DNA of 64,000 bases from Micromonospora aurantiaca ATCC 27029 (GCF_000145235.1 NC_014391.1:4162001-4226000); one strand, 5' to 3'; shown: positions 41,635 through 50,620, numbered from the stretch's first letter. Made by a program: numbers and translations. The notes: generated from the letters alone by a model not told the origin.

Positions 41635-42785
41635 CCGCTTCTCCCCTCGGTACCGCCGGCGAGCACCTCGTCGGTGTGCTCGCCGAGCGTCGGTGCGAGC
41701 CGGCCGGCCGGCAACGGCGAGCCCGACATGACGATCGGCGAGGCGACGCTGCGCAGCCGCCCGGCCACCGGATGCTCGACGATCGACACCAGGCCGGACC
41801 CGGCCTCTTCCTCCTCGCGGAGGATCTCCTCGTAGCCGGCCAGCGGCGCGCACGGCACGTCGATCGCGGACAGCTCCGCCAGCCACTCGGCCGTGGTACG
41901 CCCGCGCAGCACCTCGGCCACCACCCGGTAAAGCCCGTCGGCGTTGGCGATCCGCTTGCCGACGGTGTCGTAGTCGGGGTGGCGCAGCAGGTCGGCGCGC
42001 CCGACCAGGGTGAGGAACCGCTCCCACTGCCGGCCGGTGTAGATCAGCACGCACAGGTGCCCGTCGGCGGTGGCGTACGGGCGGCGGTTCGGCGCGGCGG
42101 TACGCGGGTAGAGCGGCGGCCCGGTGGGCGGGTCGAACGTCCAGCCGTCGAGCTGTTCGAGCAGGCCGAAGGCGACCATCGTGTCGTACATCGGCACCTC
42201 GACGCGCTGCCCCTCGCCGGTGGCGTCGCGGTGCCGCAGCGCGGCGAGCACGGCGGTGGACGCGGTGAGCCCGGTGATCTTGTCGGCGAGCGGTGTGACG
42301 ACGTACCCGGGCTGGTCCTGGTTGACGCTCTGGAGCCGGGCGATGCCGGAGGCGCCCTGGATCACGTCGTCGTAGGCAGGCCGGTCGGCGTGCCGGCCGG
42401 TGCCCCGGAAGCCCGGGATCGCGCAGTAGACGATCGCCGGGTGCAGCGCGCGTACGTCGTCGTAGGTGAGCGCGAGCCGGGCCGCGGCGGCCGGGCGCAT
42501 GTTGTGCACCAGCACGTCCACCGTCGGCACCAGCCGGTCGAAGGCGGCCCGGTCGGCGGGCGCCTTGAGGTCCAGCAGGACGCTCTTCTTGCCCCGGTTC
42601 ATGTTGAGGAACACCGCCGCCATGCCGGGGGTGCGGGCGGCGCCGAGCTGGCGGGCGATGTCACCGCCCGGCGGCTCCACCTTGATCACCTCGGCGCCCA
42701 GGTCGGCCAGCATCAGCGTGCAGTACGGACCGGAGAACGTGCTGGTCAGGTCCAGCACCCGCAGTCCGGTCAGCGGCCCGGTCAC
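41631..42785 (-). CDS. Class III CoA-transferase 2
   Basis: A 384-residue CaiB/BaiF protein: GPLTGLRVLDLTSTFSGPYC, GAEVIKVEPPGGD and NMRPAAAARL. The catalytic acid position reads GQRVEVPMYDT, so the usual Asp is Glu, a form seen in one branch of the family. GTG start in a GTGA overlap with the HMG-CoA-lyase-like gene. It is less like the other three CoA-transferases here than CoA-transferases 3 and 4 are to each other, so it probably has a different acid substrate. Confidence 0.9.
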   Translation of the reverse strand: MTGPLTGLRVLDLTSTFSGPYCTLMLADLGAEVIKVEPPGGDIARQLGAARTPGMAAVFLNMNRGKKSVLLDLKAPADRAAFDRLVPTVDVLVHNMRPAAAARLALTYDDVRALHPAIVYCAIPGFRGTGRHADRPAYDDVIQGASGIARLQSVNQDQPGYVVTPLADKITGLTASTAVLAALRHRDATGEGQRVEVPMYDTMVAFGLLEQLDGWTFDPPTGPPLYPRTAAPNRRPYATADGHLCVLIYTGRQWERFLTLVGRADLLRHPDYDTVGKRIANADGLYRVVAEVLRGRTTAEWLAELSAIDVPCAPLAGYEEILREEEEAGSGLVSIVEHPVAGRLRSVASPIVMSGSPLPAGRLAPTLGEHTDEVLAGGTEGRSG

Positions 42786-43666
42786 GGGAACCCACCGGCC
42801 CGGCTCAGCATGCCCGGCAGCTCGGCGCCGAACACCTCGCCCAGCCACCTGGCGTTGCCGATCGCCGCCTCCTGCGACACCCCGGTCCGGGTGCCGGAGC
42901 GTTCCAGCGCGTAGACCACGTCCTCGGTGGCCACGTTGCCGGTGGCGGCCGGCGCGAACGGGCAGCCGCCGATGCCGCCGACGCTGGCGTCGATCGCCCG
43001 CGCCCCGGCCCCGACGGCGGCCAGCACGTTCGCCAGGCCCAGGTTGCGGGTGTTGTGGAAGTGCCCGCGCAGGCTCGCCCCGGTGCGCTCGCGTACGGCC
43101 GTGAACAGGCGCTCCACCTGGGACGGCACGGCCACGCCGATGGTGTCGGCGAGCGCCACCTCGTCCGGCGCCACCGGCGCCAGGTCGTCGACGACGCGCA
43201 GCACGCGCTCCGGCGGCGTCTCCCCCTCGAACGGGCAGCCGAACGCGGCACCGACCGTGACCGACGCGCGCAGCCCCTGCTCGCGGGCGCGGGGCAGCAG
43301 CCGCCGCACCTGCGCCACCGCCTCGGCGGTGGTCGTGCCCTGGTTGCGCCGGCAGAACGTGTCGGTGGCGACGACCACGAAGTTGACCTCGGTGACACCG
43401 GCGGCGACCGCCCGGTCCAGGCCGCGGCCGTTCATCACCAGGCCGATCGAGGCCAGGCCCGGCTCGTCGCGGACCAGTGCCACCAGCGCGTCGGCGTCGG
43501 CGAGCTTCGGCACCTTCGCCGGGTTGACGAAGCTCGTCACCTCGACCCGCCGGCTGCCCGCCGCGACCGCCCGGCGTACCAGTTCGGCCTTCTGCCCGGT
43601 GGTCAGCTCCGCCGGGTGGTTCTGGAGGCCGTCCCGAGGGCCGACCTCGACGATCTCGACGTTCAA
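42782..43666 (-). CDS. Hydroxymethylglutaryl-CoA-lyase-like enzyme
   Basis: A 294-residue DRE-TIM lyase: VEVGPRDGLQN with the catalytic Arg-Asp, DEVALADTIGVA, GHFHNTRNLGLAN with the metal His-x-His pair, and the lid GGIGGCPFAPAATGN with the active-site Cys. It cleaves 3-hydroxy-3-methylglutaryl-CoA or a similar tertiary-alcohol CoA ester. The start is TTG at 43666, overlapping the GlcG stop as TTGA. With CoA-transferase 2 it forms an activation-plus-cleavage pair. Confidence 0.9.
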   Translation of the reverse strand: MNVEIVEVGPRDGLQNHPAELTTGQKAELVRRAVAAGSRRVEVTSFVNPAKVPKLADADALVALVRDEPGLASIGLVMNGRGLDRAVAAGVTEVNFVVVATDTFCRRNQGTTTAEAVAQVRRLLPRAREQGLRASVTVGAAFGCPFEGETPPERVLRVVDDLAPVAPDEVALADTIGVAVPSQVERLFTAVRERTGASLRGHFHNTRNLGLANVLAAVGAGARAIDASVGGIGGCPFAPAATGNVATEDVVYALERSGTRTGVSQEAAIGNARWLGEVFGAELPGMLSRAGGFP

Positions 43667-44094
43667 GACAGCGCCTTCAGTCCGGCCTGCGCGACCTCCA
43701 TGTCCTGCGTGTAGTGGCCGCCGCTGACCCCGATGCCGCCGACCAGCACGTCGTCGACCTTCACCGGATAGCCGCCGCCGAAGGTCACCAGCCGGTCGAT
43801 CGCGGGCGGGGCGCCCATCGCCAGCGGCCCGTCGTCCTTGATGAAGTCGTACCAGCCGTCGCTGCTGAGCCCGAAACCGACTGCCGTGTACGCCTTGTCC
43901 TGCGCCAGCTGGACGCTCACCAGCGGCGCGCCGTCCATCCGCTCGTACGCCTTCAGCACGCCGCTCTCGTCGCACACCGCGACGGTGACCGCGAAGCCCA
44001 TCTCCTCGGCGCGGGCGACGGCGGCGGCCACCATCGCCCGCGCGGCCGGCGCGGAGATCGAGCGCTTCTTCACCACGTACGGGTTCTTCGCCAT
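43663..44094 (-). CDS. GlcG/HbpS family protein 1
   Basis: A 143-residue protein of the DUF336 fold: AVCDESGVLKAYERMDGAP, QLAQDKAYTAVGFGLSSDGWY and GGIGVSGGHYTQDMEVA. HbpS relatives bind haem or cobalamin; GlcG relatives sit in glycolate and diol operons without a defined activity. It lies between the HMG-CoA-lyase-like gene and CoA-transferase 3. A close paralogue is at 53.1 kb beside CoA-transferase 4. ATG after TGAGGAGG. Confidence 0.9.
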   Translation of the reverse strand: MAKNPYVVKKRSISAPAARAMVAAAVARAEEMGFAVTVAVCDESGVLKAYERMDGAPLVSVQLAQDKAYTAVGFGLSSDGWYDFIKDDGPLAMGAPPAIDRLVTFGGGYPVKVDDVLVGGIGVSGGHYTQDMEVAQAGLKALS

Positions 44095-44104
44095 GACTGC
44101 CTCC

Positions 44105-45313
44105 TCAGATCGCGCCGGCGGCGCGCAGTTCGGTGATCCGGTCGTCGGCCAGGCGCAGCACCTGGCGCAGGACCTCGTCGGTGTGCTCGCCCAGCCGGGG
44201 GCCCACCGAACGCAGCCGGCCCGGGGTGCGGGACAGCCGGGGCGCGACGTTCTGCATCGGGAACGCGCCCATCTCCGGGTGGTCGAGTTCGACGATCGCC
44301 TCGCGCGCGGCGAAGTGCTCGTCGGTCAGCATCTCCCGGGCGGTGTAGACCGACCCGGCCGGTACGCCGCCCAGATGCAGCAGCCGCAGCAGCGCGGCCG
44401 GTTCGAACGTGACGGTCCACGCCGCGATCAGGTCGTCCAGTTCGGCCTGGTGCGCGCCGCGGGCGGCGTGGGTGGCGTACCGGGGGTCGTCGGCCAGGTC
44501 CGGGCGGCCCATCACCGCCGCCAGGCGGCGGAACACCGTGTCCTGGTTCGCGGCGATCAGCACTGTGGCGCCGTCGCGCGTCGGGTACGCGTTGCTCGGC
44601 GCCACGTTGGGCAGGATCGAGCCGGTCCGCTCCCTGATGTAGCCGGTGAGCGCGTACTCCGGCACCAGCGACTCCATCAGGGCCAGCACCGACTCGTAGA
44701 TGGCGCTGTCCACCACCTGGCCCTGGCCGGTGCTGGTCGCCACCCGCAACGCCATCATGGCGCCGAGCGCGGCGAACGTGCCGGCCAGCGAGTCGCCGAG
44801 GCTCACGCCGATGCGGCTCGGCGGCGTGGACGGGTCGCCGGTGACGTGCCGGATCCCGCCCATCGCCTCGCCGATCGAGCCGTAGCCGGCCCGGGACGCG
44901 TACGGGCCGTCCTGCCCGAACGCGGTGACCCGCACGACGACGAGCCGCGGGTTGATCCGGTGCAGTTCCTCCGGCGCGAGTCCCCAGCGTTCCAGCGTGC
45001 CCGGGCGGAAGTTCTCCACGAACACGTCGGCGCCGGCGAGCAGGTCGCGCATGAGCTGCTGTCCCTCGGGCATCCGCAGGTTGCAGGTGACCGACTTCTT
45101 GTTGCGGGCCACCACCGGGAACCACAGCGACTTGCCGTGCGGCTTCTCCCGCCCCCACTGCCGCATCGGGTCGCCGCCGTCCGGCTGCTCGACCTTGATC
45201 ACCTCGGCGCCGAAGTCGCCGAGCAGTTGCGCGCAGAACGGCCCGGCCAGCAGCACGCCGGCCTCCACCACGCGTACCCCGGTCAGCGGCCCGTCGGGAA
45301 AGCCGTCGGTCAT
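44105..45313 (-). CDS. Class III CoA-transferase 3
   Basis: A 402-residue CaiB/BaiF protein with VEAGVLLAGPFCAQLLGDFG, NFRPGTLERWGLAPEELHRINPR and the active-site GQVVDSAIYES with Asp. It shares long near-identical stretches with CoA-transferase 4 (51887-53092), for example VLALMESLVPEYA and IRERTGSILPN, so the two are recent paralogues. It is coupled to the NifU-like gene by ATGA and 10 bp from the GlcG gene. Confidence 0.92.
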   Translation of the reverse strand: MTDGFPDGPLTGVRVVEAGVLLAGPFCAQLLGDFGAEVIKVEQPDGGDPMRQWGREKPHGKSLWFPVVARNKKSVTCNLRMPEGQQLMRDLLAGADVFVENFRPGTLERWGLAPEELHRINPRLVVVRVTAFGQDGPYASRAGYGSIGEAMGGIRHVTGDPSTPPSRIGVSLGDSLAGTFAALGAMMALRVATSTGQGQVVDSAIYESVLALMESLVPEYALTGYIRERTGSILPNVAPSNAYPTRDGATVLIAANQDTVFRRLAAVMGRPDLADDPRYATHAARGAHQAELDDLIAAWTVTFEPAALLRLLHLGGVPAGSVYTAREMLTDEHFAAREAIVELDHPEMGAFPMQNVAPRLSRTPGRLRSVGPRLGEHTDEVLRQVLRLADDRITELRAAGAI

Positions 45314-45609
45314 CCGGCCGGCTCCGACAGTCCGAACATCTTCTCGATGCGGGCCTCGGCGAACCGGGAGACCGCGCCCGCCCGGGTCACCGACCGGACG
45401 CCCTCGATCTTCAGCAGCGCCGGGCGGACCAGGGAGCCCATGGTGACCGGCGCCGACGGGCAGGCGGCGCAGCGGCCGTGGAACGTCACCCGGGCGTCGC
45501 CGTCGGCGTCCACGTCGACTGTGACGCCGCCGCCGTGCGCCTCGACGAGCTGGCGTACCTTGCCGTCGAGCGCGCGGTCGGCGGCCTTCGCCCTCTTGTC
45601 AGCGCCCAT
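45310..45609 (-). CDS. NifU-like domain protein
   Basis: A 99-residue stand-alone NifU C-terminal-type domain with VEAHGGGVTVDVDADGDARV and the cluster-binding CAACPS (C-x-x-C, about residues 47-52). Such proteins carry and deliver Fe-S clusters. It overlaps the amidohydrolase gene by 11 bp and CoA-transferase 3 by 4 bp, so it is made with them. Why a cluster carrier is needed in this operon is not clear; the Fe-S flavin enzyme at 22 kb is one possible client. Confidence 0.88.
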   Translation of the reverse strand: MGADKRAKAADRALDGKVRQLVEAHGGGVTVDVDADGDARVTFHGRCAACPSAPVTMGSLVRPALLKIEGVRSVTRAGAVSRFAEARIEKMFGLSEPAG

Positions 45610-46639
45610 CCTTACGGCCCTTCTTCGCGGACTTCTTGCCGCTCTTGCCGTACAGCTCCTTCTTCTTGGCCTTCACGTCGATGCCGAGCACCCGGGCGAA
45701 GTTCAGGCCGAAGATCTTCTCCTTGATCTCGTCGGTCAGCTCCGGGTAGCCGTAGCCGTCCTGGAGGTCCTCCGGCATGCGCATCTCGGCGAACAGGTCG
45801 ATGTACGCCTGCACCTTCGGCCAGACGAACGCCTCGGAGCCCCAGAGCAGCCGGTCCGGGCCGACGTGCAGCAGGCACTTGCCGATGGCGTGCAGCGCGG
45901 CGCGCGGCGCGACCGGGTACTGGTTGATCCAGGCGGTCAGCGCGAGGTGGATGTTCTCGTACCGGGCCGCGATGTTGATCGTCTCGTTGATGAACGGCTC
46001 GCCGAGGTGGTGCACGATGAACGTCATCTCGGGGAAGTCCTGCGCCGCGCGCTCCAGGTCGTACGGGGCCAGGTCGGCGATGTGCTGTGTGTTGAACGCC
46101 AGGCCCTTGTGGAACTGCACGTTCGTCACGCCGTGTTCGAGGGCGGTCTCCCACAGCGGGTACGCGACCTGCCGGTCGTCGATCTTCCAGGACAGGCCGC
46201 CGGAGTGCGCCTGGTAGAACTTGAAGCTGGTGGCGCCCCACTCCTCGATCTGGCGGATCATCTCGGTCACCGCGCCGTAGCGGCCGTGCGTGATCGGGTC
46301 GACGCCGCCGCAGAACAGCACCCGATCCGGGTACGCCTCCTTGAGCTTGTAGTTGTTCTCCGCCGGCGAGAACCCCAGCTTCCAGCCGCCGTGGCTGGGC
46401 ACCGTCTGGGCCATCGCCATGTCGGTGTCGGACTCCTCGAACATCAGCCGGTACGCGTCCTCGACCGACAGTTCGCGGCCGGAGATGTCGTCGTACGGGT
46501 AGCCCGGCGCGGAGTACTTGCGGGCGTACTCCACGAGCGCGTTCGTCGACTTCTTCCCGCCGTGGTTGAAGTCGATGTTCTCGTCGGTGAGCTTGTACAT
46601 GTGGATGGCGTTGTCGAGGACGAAGAAGCCGTTCTTCAT
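45599..46639 (-). CDS. Amidohydrolase family (PF04909-like) protein
   Basis: A 346-residue TIM-barrel amidohydrolase_2-type protein. Putative metal or catalytic residues are the His of NAIHMY near the N-terminus, the His of VQFHKGLAF and FIVHHLGEP, and Glu in RLLWGSEAF where Asp is usual; the N-terminal motif has one His instead of HxH. Such enzymes decarboxylate or hydrolyse aromatic or lactone acids. The C-terminus is a lysine-rich tail (KKELYGKSGKKSAKKGRK). A broken relative lies at 50.0-50.5 kb. Confidence 0.87.
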   Translation of the reverse strand: MKNGFFVLDNAIHMYKLTDENIDFNHGGKKSTNALVEYARKYSAPGYPYDDISGRELSVEDAYRLMFEESDTDMAMAQTVPSHGGWKLGFSPAENNYKLKEAYPDRVLFCGGVDPITHGRYGAVTEMIRQIEEWGATSFKFYQAHSGGLSWKIDDRQVAYPLWETALEHGVTNVQFHKGLAFNTQHIADLAPYDLERAAQDFPEMTFIVHHLGEPFINETINIAARYENIHLALTAWINQYPVAPRAALHAIGKCLLHVGPDRLLWGSEAFVWPKVQAYIDLFAEMRMPEDLQDGYGYPELTDEIKEKIFGLNFARVLGIDVKAKKKELYGKSGKKSAKKGRKDGR

Positions 46640-47733
46640 GGGGTGGGACGTCCCTTCGGGGTGGTGTCGTTCTCCAGGCGTTCGACGTGCCGGACCGCGA
46701 GCTGGCGGCGGCGGCGCACCGACCACGCGGCGACCGATACGCCGGTGATCACGGCGAGGCCGTTGAAGACGCGCTCGATCCAGGTCGCGGCGCCGAGGTG
46801 TTGCAGACCGGCGATGGTGAAGGTGATGAAGTACGCGGCGATCACGGTGCCGAGGATGTTGACCCGGCCTGGTCGCAGCGCGGCGGCGCCGAGGAAGGCC
46901 GCGGCGAAGGCCGGCAGCAGGAACTGTTCGCCGACCGTCGGCTGGGCCGAGCCGATCCGCGAGGCCAGCAGCACGCCGGCCAGCGAGGCGAGCACCGCCG
47001 CGCCGACGAACGCCCGGACGGTGTAGCTGCGGACGTCGATGCCGGCCCGGGCGGCGCCGCGCAGGTTGCCGTCCATCGCGTAGAGCCGCTGCCCGAAGGG
47101 CGTCCAGACGACGATGAACTCCAGCGCCAGCACCAGCACCACGAGGTAGATCAGCGGCAGCGGGACGCCGCCCAGGTCGCCGCGGGCGATCTCGGTGAAC
47201 GCCGGCGGCACGTTCTGGTACAGCACCCGGCCGCCGGTGACCATGTAGAGCAGACCCATCAGCAGGCTGCCCACGGCGAGCGTGGCGATGATCGAACTCA
47301 TGCCGAACTTCAGCACCAGCAGGCTGTTGAGCAGGCCGACCGCGACGCCGACGGCGAGCACCGCGAGCAGGGCCAGCCAGATCGGCACGCCCTGCACCGC
47401 GATCAGCCAGATGCTCACGCCCTGCGCCAGGCCCAGCATCGGGCCGACCGACGCGTCCAGATAGTGCGCCAGCAACGGCAGCGTGGCGGCCATCGCCACG
47501 ATCACCGTCACTGTCTGGTTGACCAGGATCAGCCGGAAGTTGGTGGTGGTGAAGTACGTGTCCGGGGTGAGCGCGGAGAAGACCGCGATCACCAGGACGA
47601 GCATGCCGAGCAGCCCGAACCGGCTCACCCCCTCGACCGCCCGCTCCCCGGCCCCGGCGCGGGACCGGTCGGCGCTCTGCTTGACGACGGTGCGGCCGCC
47701 GCCCGGGGGCGTCTTCGTCGTGGCGGCGGTCAT
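46636..47733 (-). CDS. ABC transporter permease, ribose/monosaccharide type
   Basis: A 365-residue membrane protein of the RbsC/AraH family with about nine helices; typical elements are FGMSSIIATLAVGSLLMGLLY and GNLRGAARAGIDVRSYTVRA (cytoplasmic loop). The N-terminus (1-35) and C-terminus are charged and cytoplasmic. Overlaps on both sides (ATGA) couple it to the ATPase and the amidohydrolase. It imports a sugar-like or polyol compound. Confidence 0.9.
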   Translation of the reverse strand: MTAATTKTPPGGGRTVVKQSADRSRAGAGERAVEGVSRFGLLGMLVLVIAVFSALTPDTYFTTTNFRLILVNQTVTVIVAMAATLPLLAHYLDASVGPMLGLAQGVSIWLIAVQGVPIWLALLAVLAVGVAVGLLNSLLVLKFGMSSIIATLAVGSLLMGLLYMVTGGRVLYQNVPPAFTEIARGDLGGVPLPLIYLVVLVLALEFIVVWTPFGQRLYAMDGNLRGAARAGIDVRSYTVRAFVGAAVLASLAGVLLASRIGSAQPTVGEQFLLPAFAAAFLGAAALRPGRVNILGTVIAAYFITFTIAGLQHLGAATWIERVFNGLAVITGVSVAAWSVRRRRQLAVRHVERLENDTTPKGRPTP

Positions 47734-48506
47734 CGGACCGCCTCCCCCGCCGTGGCGAGCGTGCCCGCGACGATCAGCTGCACGCACCGTTCGACGTCGA
47801 GCCCCTCGGTGGGGCCGTGGTAGACGTTGCGGCCGCCCTTCATCACCAGCAGCCGGTCGGCCATCGACAGGATCTCCGGGATCCGGTGGCTGATCACGAT
47901 GACCGCGTAGCCGCGGTCGCGCAGCCGGCGGATCAGCGCGTTGACGCCGTCGGACTCGGTGGTGCCGAGCGCCGCGGTCGGCTCGTCCATCACCATCACG
48001 CGCGGCTCGTTCTCGGTGACCAGCGCGCGGGCGATGGCGACCATCTGCCGCTGCCCGCCGGAGAGCCCCTCGACCAGCACGTTCATGTCGTGCAGGTCGA
48101 TGCCCAGCTCCTCCAGCACCGTCCGGGTACGCTCGCGCATCGCCCGCTTGCGCAGCACGGGCAGGCCGCGTACACCGCCGGTCCACTCGCGGCCGAGGAA
48201 GACGTTCTCGACGATGCTCAGGTTGTCGGAGAGCCCGAGATCCTGGTAGATCATCTCGATCCCGGCGGACCGGGCCGCGCCGATGGTGTGCGGCGTCAGG
48301 TCCCGGCCGGCCACCCGCAGGCGGCCGGTGTCCGGCGCCAGCGCGCCGCTGACCATGCTCATCAGCGTGGACTTGCCGGCGCCGTTGTCCCCGACGACGC
48401 CCAGGATCTCGCCCGGGCGTACGTCGAAGGAGACGTCGGTGACGGCGCGTACCCGGCCGTAGGACTTGCTGACGCCCACCGCCTCCAGCACCGGGGCGGC
48501 ACTCAT
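47730..48506 (-). CDS. ABC transporter ATPase, sugar type, single domain
   Basis: A 258-residue ATPase: Walker A GDNGAGKST, Q-loop MIYQDLGLSDNL, signature LSGGQRQMVAIARAL, Walker B VMVMDEPTAALG and the H-loop ISHR. The G-D-N-G-A-G-K form belongs to the ribose/xylose group, but only one nucleotide-binding domain is present instead of the two in RbsA, so it should work as a homodimer (FrcA-like). The ATG at 48506 forms ATGA with the binding-protein stop. Confidence 0.92.
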   Translation of the reverse strand: MSAAPVLEAVGVSKSYGRVRAVTDVSFDVRPGEILGVVGDNGAGKSTLMSMVSGALAPDTGRLRVAGRDLTPHTIGAARSAGIEMIYQDLGLSDNLSIVENVFLGREWTGGVRGLPVLRKRAMRERTRTVLEELGIDLHDMNVLVEGLSGGQRQMVAIARALVTENEPRVMVMDEPTAALGTTESDGVNALIRRLRDRGYAVIVISHRIPEILSMADRLLVMKGGRNVYHGPTEGLDVERCVQLIVAGTLATAGEAVR

Positions 48507-49711
48507 CGGGCCTCGCTCCACATCTTCTCGTAGCGCTCGGCGTAGTTCACGTAGCTGTTCCAGTCGACCGCGCCGTCCTTGGGGGCGTTCGACTTGTCGA
48601 AGACTGTGGCCGGGATGCCCTGCTCGGCGTCGGGCAGCGCGGGCTGACCGGCGGCCAGCCGGCCCACCTGGTCGATGGCGGCGTAGGCGTTCCAGCCGCG
48701 GATGGCGCCGAAGTCGGCGAGCTGGTCACCGGCTGCGACGCTGCCCAGCCGCTCCGGCTCGGCGTTCTTCGACAGCACCTTGATGTCGTTGCGGCCGGCG
48801 GCCCGGATGGCGGCGATGACGGACTCCACGCCGTTGCCGTACGGGGTGAGGATGTACTGCAGCTTGTCGCCGTGCTTCTGGATCAGCGAGGTGGTGATGT
48901 TCTGCATCTCGATCGGGTCGACCGCCTGCGCCAGCGTGCGCTCGCGGACCTCCAGCAACTCGCAGCCGGTGCAGCCGGCGAGCACGCGCTTGCTGGCGTT
49001 GAGCGCCTCGACCAGGTGCGGGTAGCCGACGTCCCAGAGGAAGACGACCTTGGCCTTGCCGTTGGAGTCGGCGACGGCCTTGGCGGTGGCCAGCACCGCC
49101 TGGAACGTCTCCCGGCTGGACACGTGCGCGTCGTAGCCGACCGCGCCGCCCTCGGCGACGGCGGAGACGCCCACGACCGGGATCTTCGCCTTCTGCAGCT
49201 CGGCGATGCCGTCGGCGACCTGGTTCTCCGGGATGGCGACGGTGATGACGGCGGTGGGCTTGTTGGCGGCGGCGGTGGCCAGCGCCTTCTGGTAGCCCTC
49301 CGGGGTGCCCTGCCCGTCCAGGATCTCGGCGCTCCAGCCGAGCTTCTCGGCGATGGCGGTGGCCCGCTTGCCGACCTCCTCACAGGAGGTGCCGATCTTG
49401 CAGACGATGATGTTGAGCTTGCCGTTCGCCGGCGGCTTCACCGACGTCGTCGGACCGGACCACTCCTCGTAGACCTTGATCTTGTCGAGGGTGATGTCGG
49501 CTTCCTTGCCCTCGAAGTAGAGCATCCCGCCGGTGCCGGCGGCGATCAGCTTGCGGGCCGTCTCGGTGTACTCGTCGTTCACCGCGGCGGGCGTGTCGGA
49601 GGCGGTGCTCTCCGCACCCGATCCGCAGGCGGCGGTGGTGAGCAGAAGGGCGGCCGCCCCGAATGCGGCGGCGGCGGCGCGGAGCCGGCGGGCTCCGAAA
49701 GTGTGTGTCAC
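48503..49711 (-). CDS. Periplasmic-type sugar-binding lipoprotein
   Basis: A 402-residue lipoprotein of the RbsB/type I binding-protein family: signal with lipobox TTAAC, then NDEYTETARKLIAAG and KLNIIVCKIGTSCEEVG; the second lobe has VVFLWDVGYPHLVEALNASK. A CTGC pair (GCTGCE) is unusual for the family. GTG at 49711 after GAGGGAG. It is the first gene of the transporter-amidohydrolase-NifU-CoA-transferase operon, so import and catabolism are one transcriptional unit. Confidence 0.9.
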   Translation of the reverse strand: MTHTFGARRLRAAAAAFGAAALLLTTAACGSGAESTASDTPAAVNDEYTETARKLIAAGTGGMLYFEGKEADITLDKIKVYEEWSGPTTSVKPPANGKLNIIVCKIGTSCEEVGKRATAIAEKLGWSAEILDGQGTPEGYQKALATAAANKPTAVITVAIPENQVADGIAELQKAKIPVVGVSAVAEGGAVGYDAHVSSRETFQAVLATAKAVADSNGKAKVVFLWDVGYPHLVEALNASKRVLAGCTGCELLEVRERTLAQAVDPIEMQNITTSLIQKHGDKLQYILTPYGNGVESVIAAIRAAGRNDIKVLSKNAEPERLGSVAAGDQLADFGAIRGWNAYAAIDQVGRLAAGQPALPDAEQGIPATVFDKSNAPKDGAVDWNSYVNYAERYEKMWSEAR

Positions 49712-49981
49712 GGTGCTACTCCCTCGGTGGGTGGCAGTCGTCGAAAAGAAGCGAATCGATGAGTCGGCGCAGGGAGGGGCGAAAACAAACCCGGCGCGTG
49801 ACGGGCGCTTCGGGTTGCATGCAATCGCAGTCCAACACGATCAACATCGACAGTCAATAGTTCGCAATGCCGAAACATAAGCCCTGTTAGAGAGCGTTTC
49901 TCCAGCCCGCGAGGGAGGCGCGTTCGCCCCGACCGGGCGGAGAAATTGTATTTTTCCGACGTGAGGCTCGCGGGGTACGCG
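49712..49981 (-). promoter_or_regulatory. Control region of the sugar-type transporter operon
   Basis: A 270-bp AT-richer stretch without a gene. On the minus strand TTGACT (49858-49853) with TGGACT 17 bp later is a possible promoter. The perfect palindrome TTGCATGCAA (49815-49824) lies downstream of it and could be an operator. Box quality is modest, so the exact start is not fixed. Confidence 0.4.
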
Positions 49982-50478
49982 TCAGCGGACGGACGCCGCG
50001 GAACGCCCGATGCGCAGGACCGCCCGGCCGTGCTCGGTCAGCATCCGCGCGCACCTTCTCCCCGCCCAGGCCGTGCAGGCGCAACGCGTTGCCGCCCATC
50101 AGCTTGGCGAACACGTCCGGGGTGAACTCCGGGAAGCCCCACCCGTCCACCAGATCCCGGGGCATCTCGAAATCCGTCAAGGCGTCGATGATCGGCTGCG
50201 GGTGCGCGGACGGCACGCCGGTGGCGAACATGATGCGATCCGTGCCGCCGTGCATCATGAGCATGCCGACGATCTCGGCGAACCGGCGCGGCTTGCGCAC
50301 GATCATGTTCGACACCGACTCGATCGTCGCCCAGATGTTCGGGTGGGGTGTGGCCGATGCGGTACAGCGCGTTCACCATGCCGTCGTACGCGGCCTGGGA
50401 GCAGTGCGGCGCCCGGTTCCCGGGCCGGAAGTCGTACCCGTGGACGACACCGTCCACCACGACCATCCCATTGATCAT
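49982..50478 (-). pseudogene. Broken amidohydrolase gene
   Basis: ATG at 50478, with GGAG upstream, opens MINGMVVVDGVVHGYDF, matching the N-terminus of the intact amidohydrolase at 46.6 kb. After about 45 codons the frame shifts near 50343-50350 (a C-rich run), and continues as HPNIWATIESVSNMIV ... DRIMFATGVPSAHPQPI ... VDGWGFPEFTPDVF, matching its C-terminal third. A second shift near 50045-50060 leads to RMLTEHGRAVLRIG and a stop at 49982. About 175 residues of the middle are missing. Two frameshifts plus an internal deletion make it inactive. Confidence 0.82.
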
Positions 50479-50483
50479 GTCAA

Positions 50484-50620
50484 CTCCGTTCTCCTGTCGA
50501 CGGGAGCGCGACGAGGTGGTGGACGGGCGCGGCCGCTCGTCGGGGCGTTGCGCGGTATGTGATCGCGGCCACCAGCAGCCCGAGAATGTACACAACATAG
50601 GTGCGCAGCCCGGAGCGGTC
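50484..50620 (-). pseudogene. Possible 3' remnant of a permease gene
   Basis: Read on the minus strand from about 50620, the frame gives LRTYVVYILGLLVAAITYRA then a basic, alanine-rich tail, with a stop at 50484-50486 just before the broken amidohydrolase start. One hydrophobic helix followed by a charged tail looks like the end of an ABC permease. No start or upstream part exists. The rest of 50479-50799 holds nothing else recognisable. Confidence 0.35.

Noticed and set aside
43838..47026. A 1062-codon plus-strand open frame
   Set aside because: It is antisense to five well-supported minus-strand genes and has the arginine/histidine/glutamine-rich composition of a GC-skew shadow.
49887..50315. 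A separate 142-residue protein gene
   Set aside because: It is the middle-to-end segment of the frameshifted amidohydrolase; the last 40 codons are non-coding read-through.
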